From Nitrososphaerota archaeon (GTDB lineage: Archaea > Thermoproteota > Nitrososphaeria > Nitrososphaerales > JAGGXQ01): a stretch of DNA of 15,778 nt. Positions 7,120-13,744 of this stretch are shown piece after piece. A model generated the notes under the pieces. That model was not told the origin of the DNA. It did no database searches and saw nothing but the letters and a program-made list of their open reading frames with translations. The position numbers were made by a program, and so were the translations under genes. Location: the NCBI GenBank assembly GCA_021162925.1, contig JAGGXQ010000139.1, forward strand, positions 1 through 15,778, in the 5' to 3' direction. The first letter of the stretch is position 1. Each line of letters begins with the position of its first letter.

Positions 7120-8159
7120 AGCTTCGGGGCGGTTACTCCTACCTGAGGGAGGGGGCTAGCCTGGAGGGCGTGGAGGCCCTGATATTCGACGTCGACGGCG
7201 TGCTCATAGATTCGTCGAGTTCTTACGACATGGCGGTCCTGAAGACCTACGAGTACCTCTGTAGCAGGCTCTTCGGCAGGATCAAGATCGGGAAGGACGC
7301 CCTGCTCAAGGCCCTTTACAGGCTGAGGGATTCGGGGGGTTTCAACTGCGATTGGGACTCGTTATACGTAATGCTCCTCTTCACCTTTCAGAGGATGCCT
7401 CTCAGCTACAAGGAGGAGTTCTTCAGGCTCGAGTTCGAGGGCTTGGACCCGTATGAAAGGCTCTCGGCGGCCTCTGACTTGCCGAAGTTCGAGGTCGAGC
7501 TCCTAGAGGAGGAGCTGCTCGAATTCGTCGAGAATGCCGATAGCAGGGGGTTGAGGTCGATAGAAGAGAAGATGAAGGATCGCTACCTGAAAAGGTTCAG
7601 GGATTTCTTGGACTACAGATCGGGGGTGTGGCACGGCCTCCTGCCCTACGTGTTCGACGAGATCTACTACGGAAGGGAGCTGTTCGAGGAGCAGCACGAC
7701 GTCAAGCCAAGGCTGGGGTTCGAGGGCCTCATAAGGTTCGAGAGGTTGCTGGTCGAGAGGGAAACTTTGGATAGGCTGTCGAGGTTCAGGCTCGGCCTTT
7801 TAACCGGAAGGAGCAGGGTCGGGACCTACCGCACCCTAGGCGAGCTCGTCGGGTACTTCGAAGAGGCGGCCCAAGCCTTCTCCGAAGACGAACCCAGGTT
7901 CAAAAAGCCCGATCCTAGGATCCTGGCGCTCCAGCTGAAGAGGCTCAAAGTTAATAAGGCGATCTACGTAGGGGACTCGATGGAGGATTTGCTCATGGTA
8001 AACGGTGCCAGGGGGATGGGCTTCGACGTCCTGTTTGCGGGGGTTTACGAGGGCTTGGGGTACAGGGATGGGAGGCTCGAGCTCTTCATGGAGAACGGGG
8101 CCGACCTCCTCATTCCGGACGTGAACTCGCTGCCCGAAGTCTTGAAGGTGGTAGGGTGA
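7101..8159 (+). CDS. HAD-superfamily phosphatase, candidate histidinol-phosphate phosphatase
   Basis: About 352 residues. All four HAD motifs are intact: F-D-V-D-G-V-L with nucleophile and acid Asp, L-L-T-G-R-S with the Thr, K-K-P-D-P with the Lys, and V-G-D-S-M-E-D with metal-binding acids. Between motifs I and II lies a long, charged, mainly helical cap of roughly 180 residues (rich in F-E-E, Y-K-E-E-F-F), larger than in most subfamily IA enzymes. The gene sits between hisD and hisB and its stop overlaps the hisB start as GTGA. No other phosphatase for histidinol phosphate is visible in the operon, so that role is a strong inference from context, not shown by sequence. The start is uncertain: TTG 7101 (G-A-G-G-G-G-G upstream), GTG 7095, or GTG 7170, which begins right at motif I. 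Confidence 0.85.
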   Translation: MGYRRLKLRGGYSYLREGASLEGVEALIFDVDGVLIDSSSSYDMAVLKTYEYLCSRLFGRIKIGKDALLKALYRLRDSGGFNCDWDSLYVMLLFTFQRMPLSYKEEFFRLEFEGLDPYERLSAASDLPKFEVELLEEELLEFVENADSRGLRSIEEKMKDRYLKRFRDFLDYRSGVWHGLLPYVFDEIYYGRELFEEQHDVKPRLGFEGLIRFERLLVERETLDRLSRFRLGLLTGRSRVGTYRTLGELVGYFEEAAQAFSEDEPRFKKPDPRILALQLKRLKVNKAIYVGDSMEDLLMVNGARGMGFDVLFAGVYEGLGYRDGRLELFMENGADLLIPDVNSLPEVLKVVG

Positions 8160-8725
8160 GGAGGGCGAAGTTCGAGAGGAGGACTTCGGAGACCGACGTC
8201 AAGGTCGAGCTTAACCTAGATGGGAAGGGGGCATCCGAAGTGAGCACGGGCATACCCTTCTTGGATCACATGCTGAACTCCTTTTCGGCCCACAGCCTGA
8301 TCGACCTTAAGGTGCTCGCAACGGGGGATCTGAGGCACCACGTGGTCGAGGATGTGGCTATATGCCTAGGGGAGGCCATGAGGAAGGCCTTGGGCGATAG
8401 GGCCGGGATAAAGAGGTTCGGATACTCGATAGCCCCGATGGACGACGCCCTGGCCTTGGCAGCGGTCGACCTGGTGGAGAGGCCTTACTCGTCCGTCGAG
8501 CTGAAGGTGAGGATGCTGGAGGGGATCGGCGGCTTGGAGCTCGAGCACTTCATAAGGAGCTTGGCAGCCAGCGCCAGGTTCACGGTCCACCTGGAGGTTC
8601 TGCGTGGGTTCGACGGGCACCACATGGCCGAAGCCGCCTTCAAGGCCCTCGCCCTGGCGATGAGGCAGGCTTTGGAGAGGGACGAGAGGAGGAAGGGATA
8701 CCCCAGCTCCAAGGGATCGATGTGA
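8156..8725 (+). CDS. hisB: Imidazoleglycerol-phosphate dehydratase
   Basis: A 189-residue monofunctional dehydratase that converts imidazole glycerol phosphate to imidazole acetol phosphate using two Mn ions. The metal-binding motifs occur twice, as expected from its internal duplication: L-R-H-H-V-V-E-D (H61, H62, E65) and D-G-H-H-M-A-E-A (H155, H156, E159), with H38 in L-D-H-M-L. The first motif is the shorter archaeal style without the D-D before H-H. The start is GTG at 8156, overlapping the HAD stop by 4 bases. The E. coli HisB phosphatase-dehydratase fusion is mirrored here by two coupled, separate genes. The last residues are G-Y-P-S-S-K-G-S-M. Confidence 0.96.
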   Translation: MRRAKFERRTSETDVKVELNLDGKGASEVSTGIPFLDHMLNSFSAHSLIDLKVLATGDLRHHVVEDVAICLGEAMRKALGDRAGIKRFGYSIAPMDDALALAAVDLVERPYSSVELKVRMLEGIGGLELEHFIRSLAASARFTVHLEVLRGFDGHHMAEAAFKALALAMRQALERDERRKGYPSSKGSM

Positions 8726-9309
8726 AGGCGCTCATAGTCGATTACGGCGTCGGGAACTTGTTCAGCCTCAAGCACGCCCTAGAGGAGCTCGGCCTGGAGG
8801 TCTCGATAGGGCTGGAGGTCGAGGGCAAGGACCTGGTCTTCCTGCCCGGGGTCGGTAGCTTCACCTCGGCGTCCAAGAGGCTCGGCCTGGTGAAGGATGC
8901 GATCCTGAAAGGGGTCGAAGAAGGCCTGGGGCTCTTCGGCATATGCCTGGGGATGCAACTGCTCTTCAGGGGGAGCGAGGAAGGCGCTGGAGAGGGCCTG
9001 GGGCTCTTCGAAGGATCGGTGAGGAGGTTCCCGAAGGGCCTCAAGGTCCCGCACATGGGCTGGAACACCATAAGCATACTCAAGGAGGGCGAGCTCCTAG
9101 ATGGGATAAGGGACGGCTCCTGGTTCTACTTCGCCCACTCCTACTACTGCGATACCAGGGATCACGTGCTCGCGGAGTCGTATTACGGCGTCAGGTTCGC
9201 ATCCGTGATCGAGAAGGGTAAGGTGGTCGGGACCCAGTTCCACCCGGAGAGATCGGGGCCCGATGGAAGGAGGCTCTTGAGGAACTTCGTGAGGATGTGC
9301 AAAAGGTGA
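8722..9309 (+). CDS. hisH: Imidazole glycerol phosphate synthase, glutaminase subunit
   Basis: A 195-residue class I glutamine amidotransferase. The catalytic triad is plain: C75 in G-I-C-L-G-M-Q, and H174 with E176 in Q-F-H-P-E-R-S. The oxyanion region P-G-V-G-S-F (42-47) is also present. It frees ammonia from glutamine and passes it to HisF through the barrel. The start is GTG at 8722, overlapping the hisB stop as GTGA. Partner hisF lies one gene further, separated by hisA. Length is normal for the family. Confidence 0.97.
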   Translation: MKALIVDYGVGNLFSLKHALEELGLEVSIGLEVEGKDLVFLPGVGSFTSASKRLGLVKDAILKGVEEGLGLFGICLGMQLLFRGSEEGAGEGLGLFEGSVRRFPKGLKVPHMGWNTISILKEGELLDGIRDGSWFYFAHSYYCDTRDHVLAESYYGVRFASVIEKGKVVGTQFHPERSGPDGRRLLRNFVRMCKR

Positions 9310-10046
9310 TGGAGCTCCTACCCTCTATAGACCTGCTCGACGGCAAGGTCGTGAGGCTGATCAAGGGGAGGCTGGAGGACCTGATAGAGTACGACAGGGA
9401 CCCGATAGAGCTCGCCAAGGGGTTCGAGGGCCTGGGGGTCGACGGAATTCACGTAGTCGACCTCGGCGCTGCGTTCGGTCTAAACCCCAATAGGGAGCTG
9501 GTGAAAGAGATCGCGAGGGAGGTCGGCATACCTGTTCAGGTCGGAGGGGGTATAAGGAGCTACGAAGTTGCAAAGGAGCTCCTAGACTCTGGGGTCGATA
9601 GGATAGTCCTGGGGACGCTCGCATTCGAGGACGAAGCGACTCTGAAGAGGTTGCTCGGGGAGTTCGGCCCGGATAGGGTAGTCGTGGCCATAGATTACAA
9701 GTCGGGTTCGGTGGTCGTTAGGGGGTGGAAGAGGAGCTCCGGCCTTGGGCTCTTCGACGCGGTGGATAGGATGAAGGCCTTGGGCGCCAGGCTCTTCTTG
9801 GCAACGAACGTCGAAAGGGATGGGACCCTGCTCGGCCCGGATTTCGAGACGCTCTCCAAGCTTTCGAGGAGGTGCGAAGTCTACGCAAGCGGCGGGGTCA
9901 AGGCCTTGGGCGATCTGCTCAGGCTGAACTCGATAGGGGTCAAGGGCGTCGTGATCGGCAGGGCGTACTACGAAGGTTTAATAGACTTGAGGTCGGCGGT
10001 AAGGGCGTTGAAGCATGCTGGCCAAGAGGATAATACCCTGCCTTGA
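9309..10046 (+). CDS. hisA: ProFAR isomerase
   Basis: A 245-residue TIM barrel, phosphoribosylformimino-5-aminoimidazole carboxamide ribotide isomerase. Catalytic positions known from Thermotoga HisA have counterparts two residues later: D8 in S-I-D-L-L-D-G, D129 in A-I-D-Y, T166 and D171 in A-T-N-V-E-R-D-G. Phosphate-binding glycines occur in Q-V-G-G-G-I-R (77-83) and again near A-S-G-G-V-K. I chose ATG at 9309, whose A is the last base of the hisH stop (TGATG), because M-E-L-L-P-S-I-D matches the usual beginning. GTG codons at 9297 and 9306 are possible. The 3' end overlaps hisF by 32 bases. Confidence 0.96.
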   Translation: MELLPSIDLLDGKVVRLIKGRLEDLIEYDRDPIELAKGFEGLGVDGIHVVDLGAAFGLNPNRELVKEIAREVGIPVQVGGGIRSYEVAKELLDSGVDRIVLGTLAFEDEATLKRLLGEFGPDRVVVAIDYKSGSVVVRGWKRSSGLGLFDAVDRMKALGARLFLATNVERDGTLLGPDFETLSKLSRRCEVYASGGVKALGDLLRLNSIGVKGVVIGRAYYEGLIDLRSAVRALKHAGQEDNTLP

Positions 10047-10770
10047 CGTGGATCACGGCAGGGTCGTGAAGGGGGTAAGGTTCGTGAACTTGAGGGTAGC
10101 CGGCGATCCCGTCGAGCTGGGCAGGAGGTATAGTGAGGAAGGGGCCGACGAGCTCGTTTACCTCGACATAACCGCCTCCCCGGAGGGGCGAGGGATACTG
10201 CTCGACATGGTGAGGAGGGTGGCAGAAGAGATAACCATACCCTTCACGGTCGGGGGAGGCATAAGGAGCGTGGAGGACGCTAGGGAGGTCCTGAGGAGCG
10301 GCGCCGACAAGATATCGGTCAACACGGCCGCGGTCGAAAAGCCTGAGCTTGTCGAGAGGCTGGCCTCCGAGTTCGGGAGCCAGTGCGTCGTAGTCGCGAT
10401 AGATGCGAAGAAGAGGGACGGCTGGTACGAGGTCTTCACCTACGGCGGCAGGAAGCCTACGGGCCTGGATGCCGTTTCTTGGGCTAAGAGGGTCGAGGCC
10501 CTAGGCGCGGGGGAGATACTGCTCACATCCATCGATAGGGATGGGACCGTCGATGGGTACGAGCTCGAGCTGACCAGGAGCGTATCCGAGTCCGTTTCGA
10601 TACCCGTGATAGCCAGCGGTGGATGCGGGACCTTGGAGCACTTCTACGAGGCTTTTGAGATAGGCAAGGCCGATGCCGCCCTCGCGGCTTCGGTCTTCCA
10701 CTTCGGAAAGTACTCGATATCCGAGGTCAAGAACTATTTAAAGGAGAGGGGCGTGTTGGTGAGGCTATGA
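10015..10770 (+). CDS. hisF: Imidazole glycerol phosphate synthase, cyclase subunit
   Basis: A 251-residue TIM barrel that uses ammonia from HisH to close the imidazole ring, also yielding AICAR for purine synthesis. The two catalytic aspartates sit exactly at the Thermotoga numbering: D11 in P-C-L-D-V and D130 in A-I-D-A. Phosphate-binding loops are T-V-G-G-G-I-R (78-84) and A-S-G-G-C-G. The sequence resembles hisA, reflecting their shared duplication origin, and the two genes are adjacent and overlap by 32 bases. The ATG at 10015 gives the standard M-L-A-K-R-I-I-P start. Confidence 0.98.
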   Translation: MLAKRIIPCLDVDHGRVVKGVRFVNLRVAGDPVELGRRYSEEGADELVYLDITASPEGRGILLDMVRRVAEEITIPFTVGGGIRSVEDAREVLRSGADKISVNTAAVEKPELVERLASEFGSQCVVVAIDAKKRDGWYEVFTYGGRKPTGLDAVSWAKRVEALGAGEILLTSIDRDGTVDGYELELTRSVSESVSIPVIASGGCGTLEHFYEAFEIGKADAALAASVFHFGKYSISEVKNYLKERGVLVRL

Positions 10771-11102
10771 ACCTCGACAAGCTGAAGTTCGACAGGGGCC
10801 TCATACCGGTAATCGCCCAAGACGTGGATACGAAGCGGGTGCTCATGCTCGCCTACGCGAACGAGGAGGCGATAAGGAAGAGCATCGAGACCGGATTCGC
10901 GCACTACTGGAGCAGGTCCAGGAACAAGCTCTGGATGAAGGGCGAGGAGTCTGGAAACACCCAGCGCATAGTGAAGATAGTCGCCGACTGCGACTACGAC
11001 GCCCTGCTCTACCTGGTGAGGCAGAAGGGGAACGCGTGCCATACCGGCAGGTACAGCTGCTTCCACAACGAGCTATTCGGCGGCAAAGATCGAGACGGAT
11101 GA
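10767..11102 (+). CDS. hisI: Phosphoribosyl-AMP cyclohydrolase
   Basis: A 111-residue monofunctional HisI that opens the adenine ring of PR-AMP, the third step of the pathway. Zinc cysteines C75, C91 and C98 keep the 16- and 7-residue spacing of the Methanothermobacter enzyme. The acidic cluster D74, D76 and D78 (A-D-C-D-Y-D) is the Mg site. No HisE pyrophosphohydrolase domain follows, so PR-ATP hydrolysis must be encoded elsewhere. The ATG at 10767 overlaps the hisF stop by 4 bases. It is the last gene of the operon; a stem-loop begins inside its stop codon. Confidence 0.97.
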   Translation: MNLDKLKFDRGLIPVIAQDVDTKRVLMLAYANEEAIRKSIETGFAHYWSRSRNKLWMKGEESGNTQRIVKIVADCDYDALLYLVRQKGNACHTGRYSCFHNELFGGKDRDG

Positions 11103-11123
11103 ATCGGCGAGGTTGCCGAATTC
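11101..11123 (+). other. Stem-loop at the end of the histidine operon
   Basis: An 8-bp stem GAATCGGC / GCCG-A-ATTC, with one bulged A and a GAGGTT loop, begins at the second base of the hisI stop. No T-run follows, so it is not a standard archaeal terminator. It could stabilise the 3' end of the mRNA or be chance. From here to 11180 no other feature is evident. Confidence 0.3.
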
Positions 11124-11180
11124 GATACAGAGATAGCGAGCAGGTATGATGATAGGTAAGCGTGCACGCATGCGGCAGGC

Positions 11181-11186
11181 TTTTAA
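11181..11186 (+). promoter_or_regulatory. TATA box before the small ORF and membrane protein
   Basis: TTTTAA in the context G-G-C-T-T-T-T-A-A-G. A start site about 25 bases downstream falls at 11207-11212, on or next to ATG 11212. A perfect 10-bp palindrome GCGTGCACGC (11160-11169), partly overlapped by GCATGC (11168-11173), lies just upstream, where an activator or repressor could bind. Confidence 0.45.
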
Positions 11187-11211
11187 GCGAGTTTTGGAAG
11201 GTATATACGAG

Positions 11212-11349
11212 ATGGACGTCCCCGTTTTGAGCTCCGCATTCGGCGGCAGAAACGAAAGGCCGGAGGCGATGGCCGAAAGGATGCGTGGGATGGCGTACAT
11301 CCGCCCCGACTGTAGCCCCAGGGCTTACGGGCTGCCGAAAGACGGGTGA
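11212..11349 (+). CDS. Small ORF (45 codons) or structured leader
   Basis: M-D-V-P-V-L-S-S-A-F-G-G through G-L-P-K-D-G, ending in TGA at 11347. For coding: ATG falls at the predicted start site of the 11181 promoter, third positions are GC-rich as in real genes here, and its stop lies within the ribosome binding site of the next gene, suggesting coupling. Against: I recognise no family, arginine codons are mixed (AGA, CGT, CGC, AGG) unlike the AGG-dominated neighbours, and the same bases fold well. CGGCAG (11244-11249) pairs with CTGCCG (11332-11337), enclosing hairpins at 11288-11302 and 11312-11328. A longer version from 11146 would begin before the promoter. Either reading is tentative. 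Confidence 0.35.
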   Translation: MDVPVLSSAFGGRNERPEAMAERMRGMAYIRPDCSPRAYGLPKDG

Positions 11350-11350
11350 G
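11345..11350 (+). promoter_or_regulatory. Ribosome binding site of the 101-residue membrane protein
   Basis: GGTGAG ends 3 bases before ATG 11354 and includes the TGA stop of the small ORF. It decides the start of the membrane protein against the upstream GTG-type start at 11285, whose extra 23 residues look unlike protein of this family. Confidence 0.5.
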
Positions 11351-11353
11351 AGC

Positions 11354-11659
11354 ATGCCCCCGCTCCCATGCCTGCTGCTCTTCGTCTATCTGTTCAACAT
11401 ACCTTTCGGATACTGGAGGGCGAGGACCAAGAAGTTCAGCAAGGAATGGATACTCTCCGTCCACCTCCCGGTTCCATTCATATTCGCCATGAGGATGTTT
11501 TACGGGGTCGGTTGGGAGTTCGTCCCGCTCTTCGTCGTATCCTTCTTCCTGGGGCAGCTGACCGGGGGGAGGATCAGGAGGGCTTGGAGGCCGAGGAGGC
11601 TTAGCTCCTGCCTGTTCGTGGACTCGATAAGGATTCTGGTTGAAAAGCTGAATTGGTAG
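11354..11659 (+). CDS. Small conserved-looking membrane protein
   Basis: A 101-residue protein with about three hydrophobic segments (3-16, 33-48, 54-70). The stretch F-N-I-P-F-G-Y-W-R-A with a following K-K-F-S-K-E-W and H-L-P-V-P-F-I-F-A-M-R has the look of a short conserved integral-membrane family seen in archaea and bacteria; I cannot name it or give a function. The G-Q-L-T-G-G-R-I-R-R end of the third helix is followed by a basic tail, probably cytoplasmic. The last codons, TGG and the TAG stop, are also the complement of the 3' end of the opposite tRNA gene, so the two genes overlap by 6 bases. Confidence 0.75.
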   Translation: MPPLPCLLLFVYLFNIPFGYWRARTKKFSKEWILSVHLPVPFIFAMRMFYGVGWEFVPLFVVSFFLGQLTGGRIRRAWRPRRLSSCLFVDSIRILVEKLNW

Positions 11660-11691
11660 CCCGGCCCAGATTCGAACTGGGGTCACCAGGT

Positions 11692-11705
11692 CTCCCCTCG
11701 GGGAT
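11692..11705 (-). other. Predicted 14-base tRNA intron at position 37/38
   Basis: The insert ATCCCCGAGGGGAG follows G37. A relaxed bulge-helix-bulge can be drawn: exon CTCT pairs with intron GGGG (two G-U pairs), with 3-base bulges GG|A and AG|A cut after the second base. Position 37/38 is the commonest archaeal site. The exact borders are a prediction. Confidence 0.7.
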
Positions 11706-11721
11706 CCAGAGCCTGGCATCC

Positions 11722-11734
11722 TTAGCCCTCACGT
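11722..11734 (-). other. Predicted 13-base tRNA intron in the D-loop
   Basis: The insert ACGTGAGGGCTAA lies between G-G-C-C-A-A and G-G-A-T. Exon GGCC pairs with intron GGCT, giving 3-base bulges AA|A and AA|G around a 4-bp helix with a 6-base loop and no outer helix. Removal leaves a normal 9-base D-loop. Borders could shift by a base or two. Confidence 0.6.
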
Positions 11735-11781
11735 TTGGCCGCTAGACGACCGGGCTACCGATAAGCCCTAGCAGAACCCAA

Positions 11782-11790
11782 AGATAAACT
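11782..11790 (-). promoter_or_regulatory. TATA box of the tRNA-Gln gene
   Basis: Minus-strand AGTTTATCT is centred about 30 bases before tRNA base 1 (11756). It abuts the oppositely oriented TATA box of the nicotinamidase gene, so one AT-rich core serves both directions. Confidence 0.45.
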
Positions 11791-11795
11791 TTTAA
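11789..11795 (+). promoter_or_regulatory. TATA box of the nicotinamidase gene
   Basis: CTTTTAA is centred about 25 bases before GTG 11818, again predicting a leaderless transcript. No ribosome binding site is visible before that GTG. Confidence 0.6.
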
Positions 11796-11817
11796 CCGCC
11801 CATTTCGACTTTGGCAC

Positions 11818-12378
11818 GTGAAAGAGGCGCTCGTGATAGTCGACATGCAGAGGGACTTCATGCCGGGTGGCTCCCTCCCGGTCCCCGACGGGGATAAGAT
11901 AGTGCCGAGGCTCAACGAGTACGTAAAGCTGTTCGTGGAGAGGGGCGCGAAGGTATTCGCGACCAAGGACTGGCACCCCCCTAACCACAAGTCCTTCAAG
12001 GAGTACGGGGGGCCTTGGCCCAGGCACTGCGTCCAGGGCACCGAGGGGGCCGAGCTCCACCCAGACCTGAAGCTCCCGGAGGATGCCGAGATCGTGCTCA
12101 AGGCCACCAAGCCGGATGAGGAGGCCTACTCGGCCTTTCAGGGGACCGACTTCGCCTCCAGGCTCAGAGAGCTGGGGATCGACAGGATATACGTAGGCGG
12201 CGTGGCCACGGAGTATTGCGTCAAGGCCACGGTGCTCGATGGGTTGAGGCTGGGGTTCGAGGTCTACCTGCTCCTGGATGCGGTGAAGGGGGTCAGGGCC
12301 GAGGATGCGGAAAGGGCGGTAGAGGAGATGAAGGGGGCGGGGGCCAAGCCCGTAACCCTATCCCAGCTCAAAGGTTGA
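11818..12378 (+). CDS. pncA: Nicotinamidase
   Basis: A 186-residue cysteine hydrolase of the isochorismatase-like fold that deaminates nicotinamide to nicotinate for NAD salvage. The catalytic triad is D9 (I-V-D-M-Q-R-D-F), K95 (L-K-A-T) and C134 (V-A-T-E-Y-C-V). The metal site D51, H53 and H70 (K-D-W-H-P and W-P-R-H-C) matches the Pyrococcus enzyme within one residue. The cis-peptide motif G-G-V-A-T is intact, which separates it from generic isochorismatases. The GTG start at 11818 fits the TATA spacing. The last 11 bases overlap the 3' end of lysC on the other strand. Confidence 0.95.
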   Translation: MKEALVIVDMQRDFMPGGSLPVPDGDKIVPRLNEYVKLFVERGAKVFATKDWHPPNHKSFKEYGGPWPRHCVQGTEGAELHPDLKLPEDAEIVLKATKPDEEAYSAFQGTDFASRLRELGIDRIYVGGVATEYCVKATVLDGLRLGFEVYLLLDAVKGVRAEDAERAVEEMKGAGAKPVTLSQLKG

Positions 12379-13744
12379 ACTCTTCGTGAAGGGCCCTCAC
12401 CGCCTCCTCTCCGTCTTCTTCCTTCACCACGAACGATATGTTGTTCTCTGAAGAGCCTTGGGCTATCATCCTTACGTTTATCCCCCTCCTCGCCACGGCC
12501 CCGAAGACCCTCGCCGCTATGCCGGGCTTGTACTTCATCCCCGATCCTATGACCGCGACCACGCATAGCCCCTCTTCCGTTTCCACTTGCTTGACGAACC
12601 TTCCTCCGAGTAGCTCCAGCTCTAGGGCGTTCGCGGCCCTGTAGAGGTCCTTGGCGGCAACGATCATCGATATGTTCGACTCGGAGACGCTCTGAGATAT
12701 CATCCTGATGTTTATCCCCCTGGAGGCTAGGACGCCGAATATCCTGGCCGCTACGCCGGGCATCCCCACCATCCCGGCCCCGCTGACCGTTATCAGGCCG
12801 ACGCCTTTGACCATCGCAACCGCCTTCACCGTACCCACCTCCGAACCCTTCCCTATCACGGTCCCCTCGAAATCCGGGTTGAACGTGTTCCTTATCCTGA
12901 CCGGTATGCCCTTCTCCATGACCGGTTCCAGCGCTCTAGGGTGCATCCCCTTCACCCCGAAGGCCGCCATCTCTATCGCCTCCTCGTAGGATACGGACTT
13001 GAGCGGCCTCGCCCCCTTCACCATCCTCGGGTCGGCGGACATCAGCCCGTCCACGTCGCTCCACAGCCAGACCTCGTCGGCATCGATGGCGGCACCTATC
13101 AGCGTTGCGGTGTAGTCCGAACCGCCCCTCCCCAAGGTGGTGGTGGCCCCATCCTGATCCGCGGCTATGAAACCGGTCACCACCGGTATGACCCCCTTCT
13201 TCAGCATCGGGCCCAGCCTCCTCCTCACTTGATGGTAGGTAGCTTCGACGAGCGGCCTGGCCTCCCCGAAGTTCGAATCCGTTACTATGCCGGCCTCGCC
13301 CCCGGTCAGCATCCTCACGTTCAGGCCCAGGCCCTTAAGGGAGCCGTGGACGAGCGTGGTGCTCAGCCTCTCGCCGAAGGATAGGATGAGGTCCATGGAT
13401 CTAGGGGTCAGCTCCCTGAGCAGGTATACGCCCGTAAGGACCATCCTGAGCTCTTCGAAGAGGGAGGAGAGCTTCTTCCTCACGCCCTCCCTGACCTTCG
13501 GGTCGATCGCCTCCAGGATCGAGCGGTGCATCTCCTCGAGCTCCTTGACCTTGGCCTCGCCCTCCCTTCGCTTCCCGCCCTCCATGAGCCCAGCGGCTTC
13601 TATCAGCCTGTCGGTAGTGTCCCCCATGGCCGATACCACCACGACCAGCTCTTGGTCGGAGTGGAGTTTCACGAGCTCCGAGACCCTCTTGACCCCTTCG
13701 ACGCTCCCGACCGACGTCCCTCCGAACTTCATCACCAACCTCAT
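12368..13744 (-). CDS. lysC: Aspartate kinase with two ACT domains
   Basis: A 458-residue monofunctional aspartokinase that phosphorylates aspartate for threonine, methionine and lysine synthesis. The kinase domain (1-300) starts M-K-F-G-G-T-S-V-G-S (catalytic K6) and contains S-F-G-E-R-L-S, T-L-G-R-G-G-S-D-Y-T-A and S-D-V-D-G-L-M-S-A-D-P-R. Two C-terminal ACT domains follow, each with the effector-site pattern: S-Q-S-V-S-E-S-N-I-S and A-Q-G-S-S-E-N-N-I-S. Feedback inhibition by an end product is expected; operon context points to threonine. The ATG at 13744 overlaps the hom stop (ATGA). It is the last gene of the thrC-hom-lysC operon and runs into pncA tail to tail. Confidence 0.97.
   Translation of the reverse strand: MRLVMKFGGTSVGSVEGVKRVSELVKLHSDQELVVVVSAMGDTTDRLIEAAGLMEGGKRREGEAKVKELEEMHRSILEAIDPKVREGVRKKLSSLFEELRMVLTGVYLLRELTPRSMDLILSFGERLSTTLVHGSLKGLGLNVRMLTGGEAGIVTDSNFGEARPLVEATYHQVRRRLGPMLKKGVIPVVTGFIAADQDGATTTLGRGGSDYTATLIGAAIDADEVWLWSDVDGLMSADPRMVKGARPLKSVSYEEAIEMAAFGVKGMHPRALEPVMEKGIPVRIRNTFNPDFEGTVIGKGSEVGTVKAVAMVKGVGLITVSGAGMVGMPGVAARIFGVLASRGINIRMISQSVSESNISMIVAAKDLYRAANALELELLGGRFVKQVETEEGLCVVAVIGSGMKYKPGIAARVFGAVARRGINVRMIAQGSSENNISFVVKEEDGEEAVRALHEEFNL

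Larger units (their letters stand above)
11654..11756 (-). tRNA. tRNA-Gln (anticodon CTG) with two predicted introns, CCA encoded
   Basis: On the minus strand the arms are clear: acceptor AGCCCGG / CCGGGCT, D-stem GTCT / GGAT with A-G-C-G-G in the loop, anticodon stem CCAGG / CCTGG, T-arm CCCAG-TTCGAAT-CTGGG, discriminator A and encoded CCA. Two parts are too long. The D-loop has 22 bases instead of 8-10, and 21 bases lie between the anticodon stem strands instead of 7. Removing about 13 and 14 bases gives a normal 73-base body with anticodon loop C-T-CTG-G-A. The anticodon CTG decodes CAG (Gln). The A1-U72 pair is also compatible with archaeal tRNA-Gln. The 3' end overlaps the opposing membrane-protein stop. 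Confidence 0.88.

Noticed and set aside
8333..8352. Apparent loss of D-D before H-H in HisB
   Set aside because: The shorter form of this motif looks like the usual archaeal HisB type; both His-His-x-x-x-Glu... metal sites remain.
11146..11152. ATGATGA resembling a C box of a C/D sRNA
   Set aside because: No D box (CTGA) at a suitable distance and no terminal stem.
11262..11280. G-G-C-G-A-T-G-G resembling the fluoride riboswitch core
   Set aside because: The returning C-G-C-C and the C-T-G-A-T-G element of that motif are missing.
11312..11338. G-G-G-C-T-T-A-C stretch resembling the 3' conserved region of RNase P RNA
   Set aside because: The matching 5' region (GAGGAAAGTCC-like) is absent and the available length is too short, even for a minimal archaeal form.
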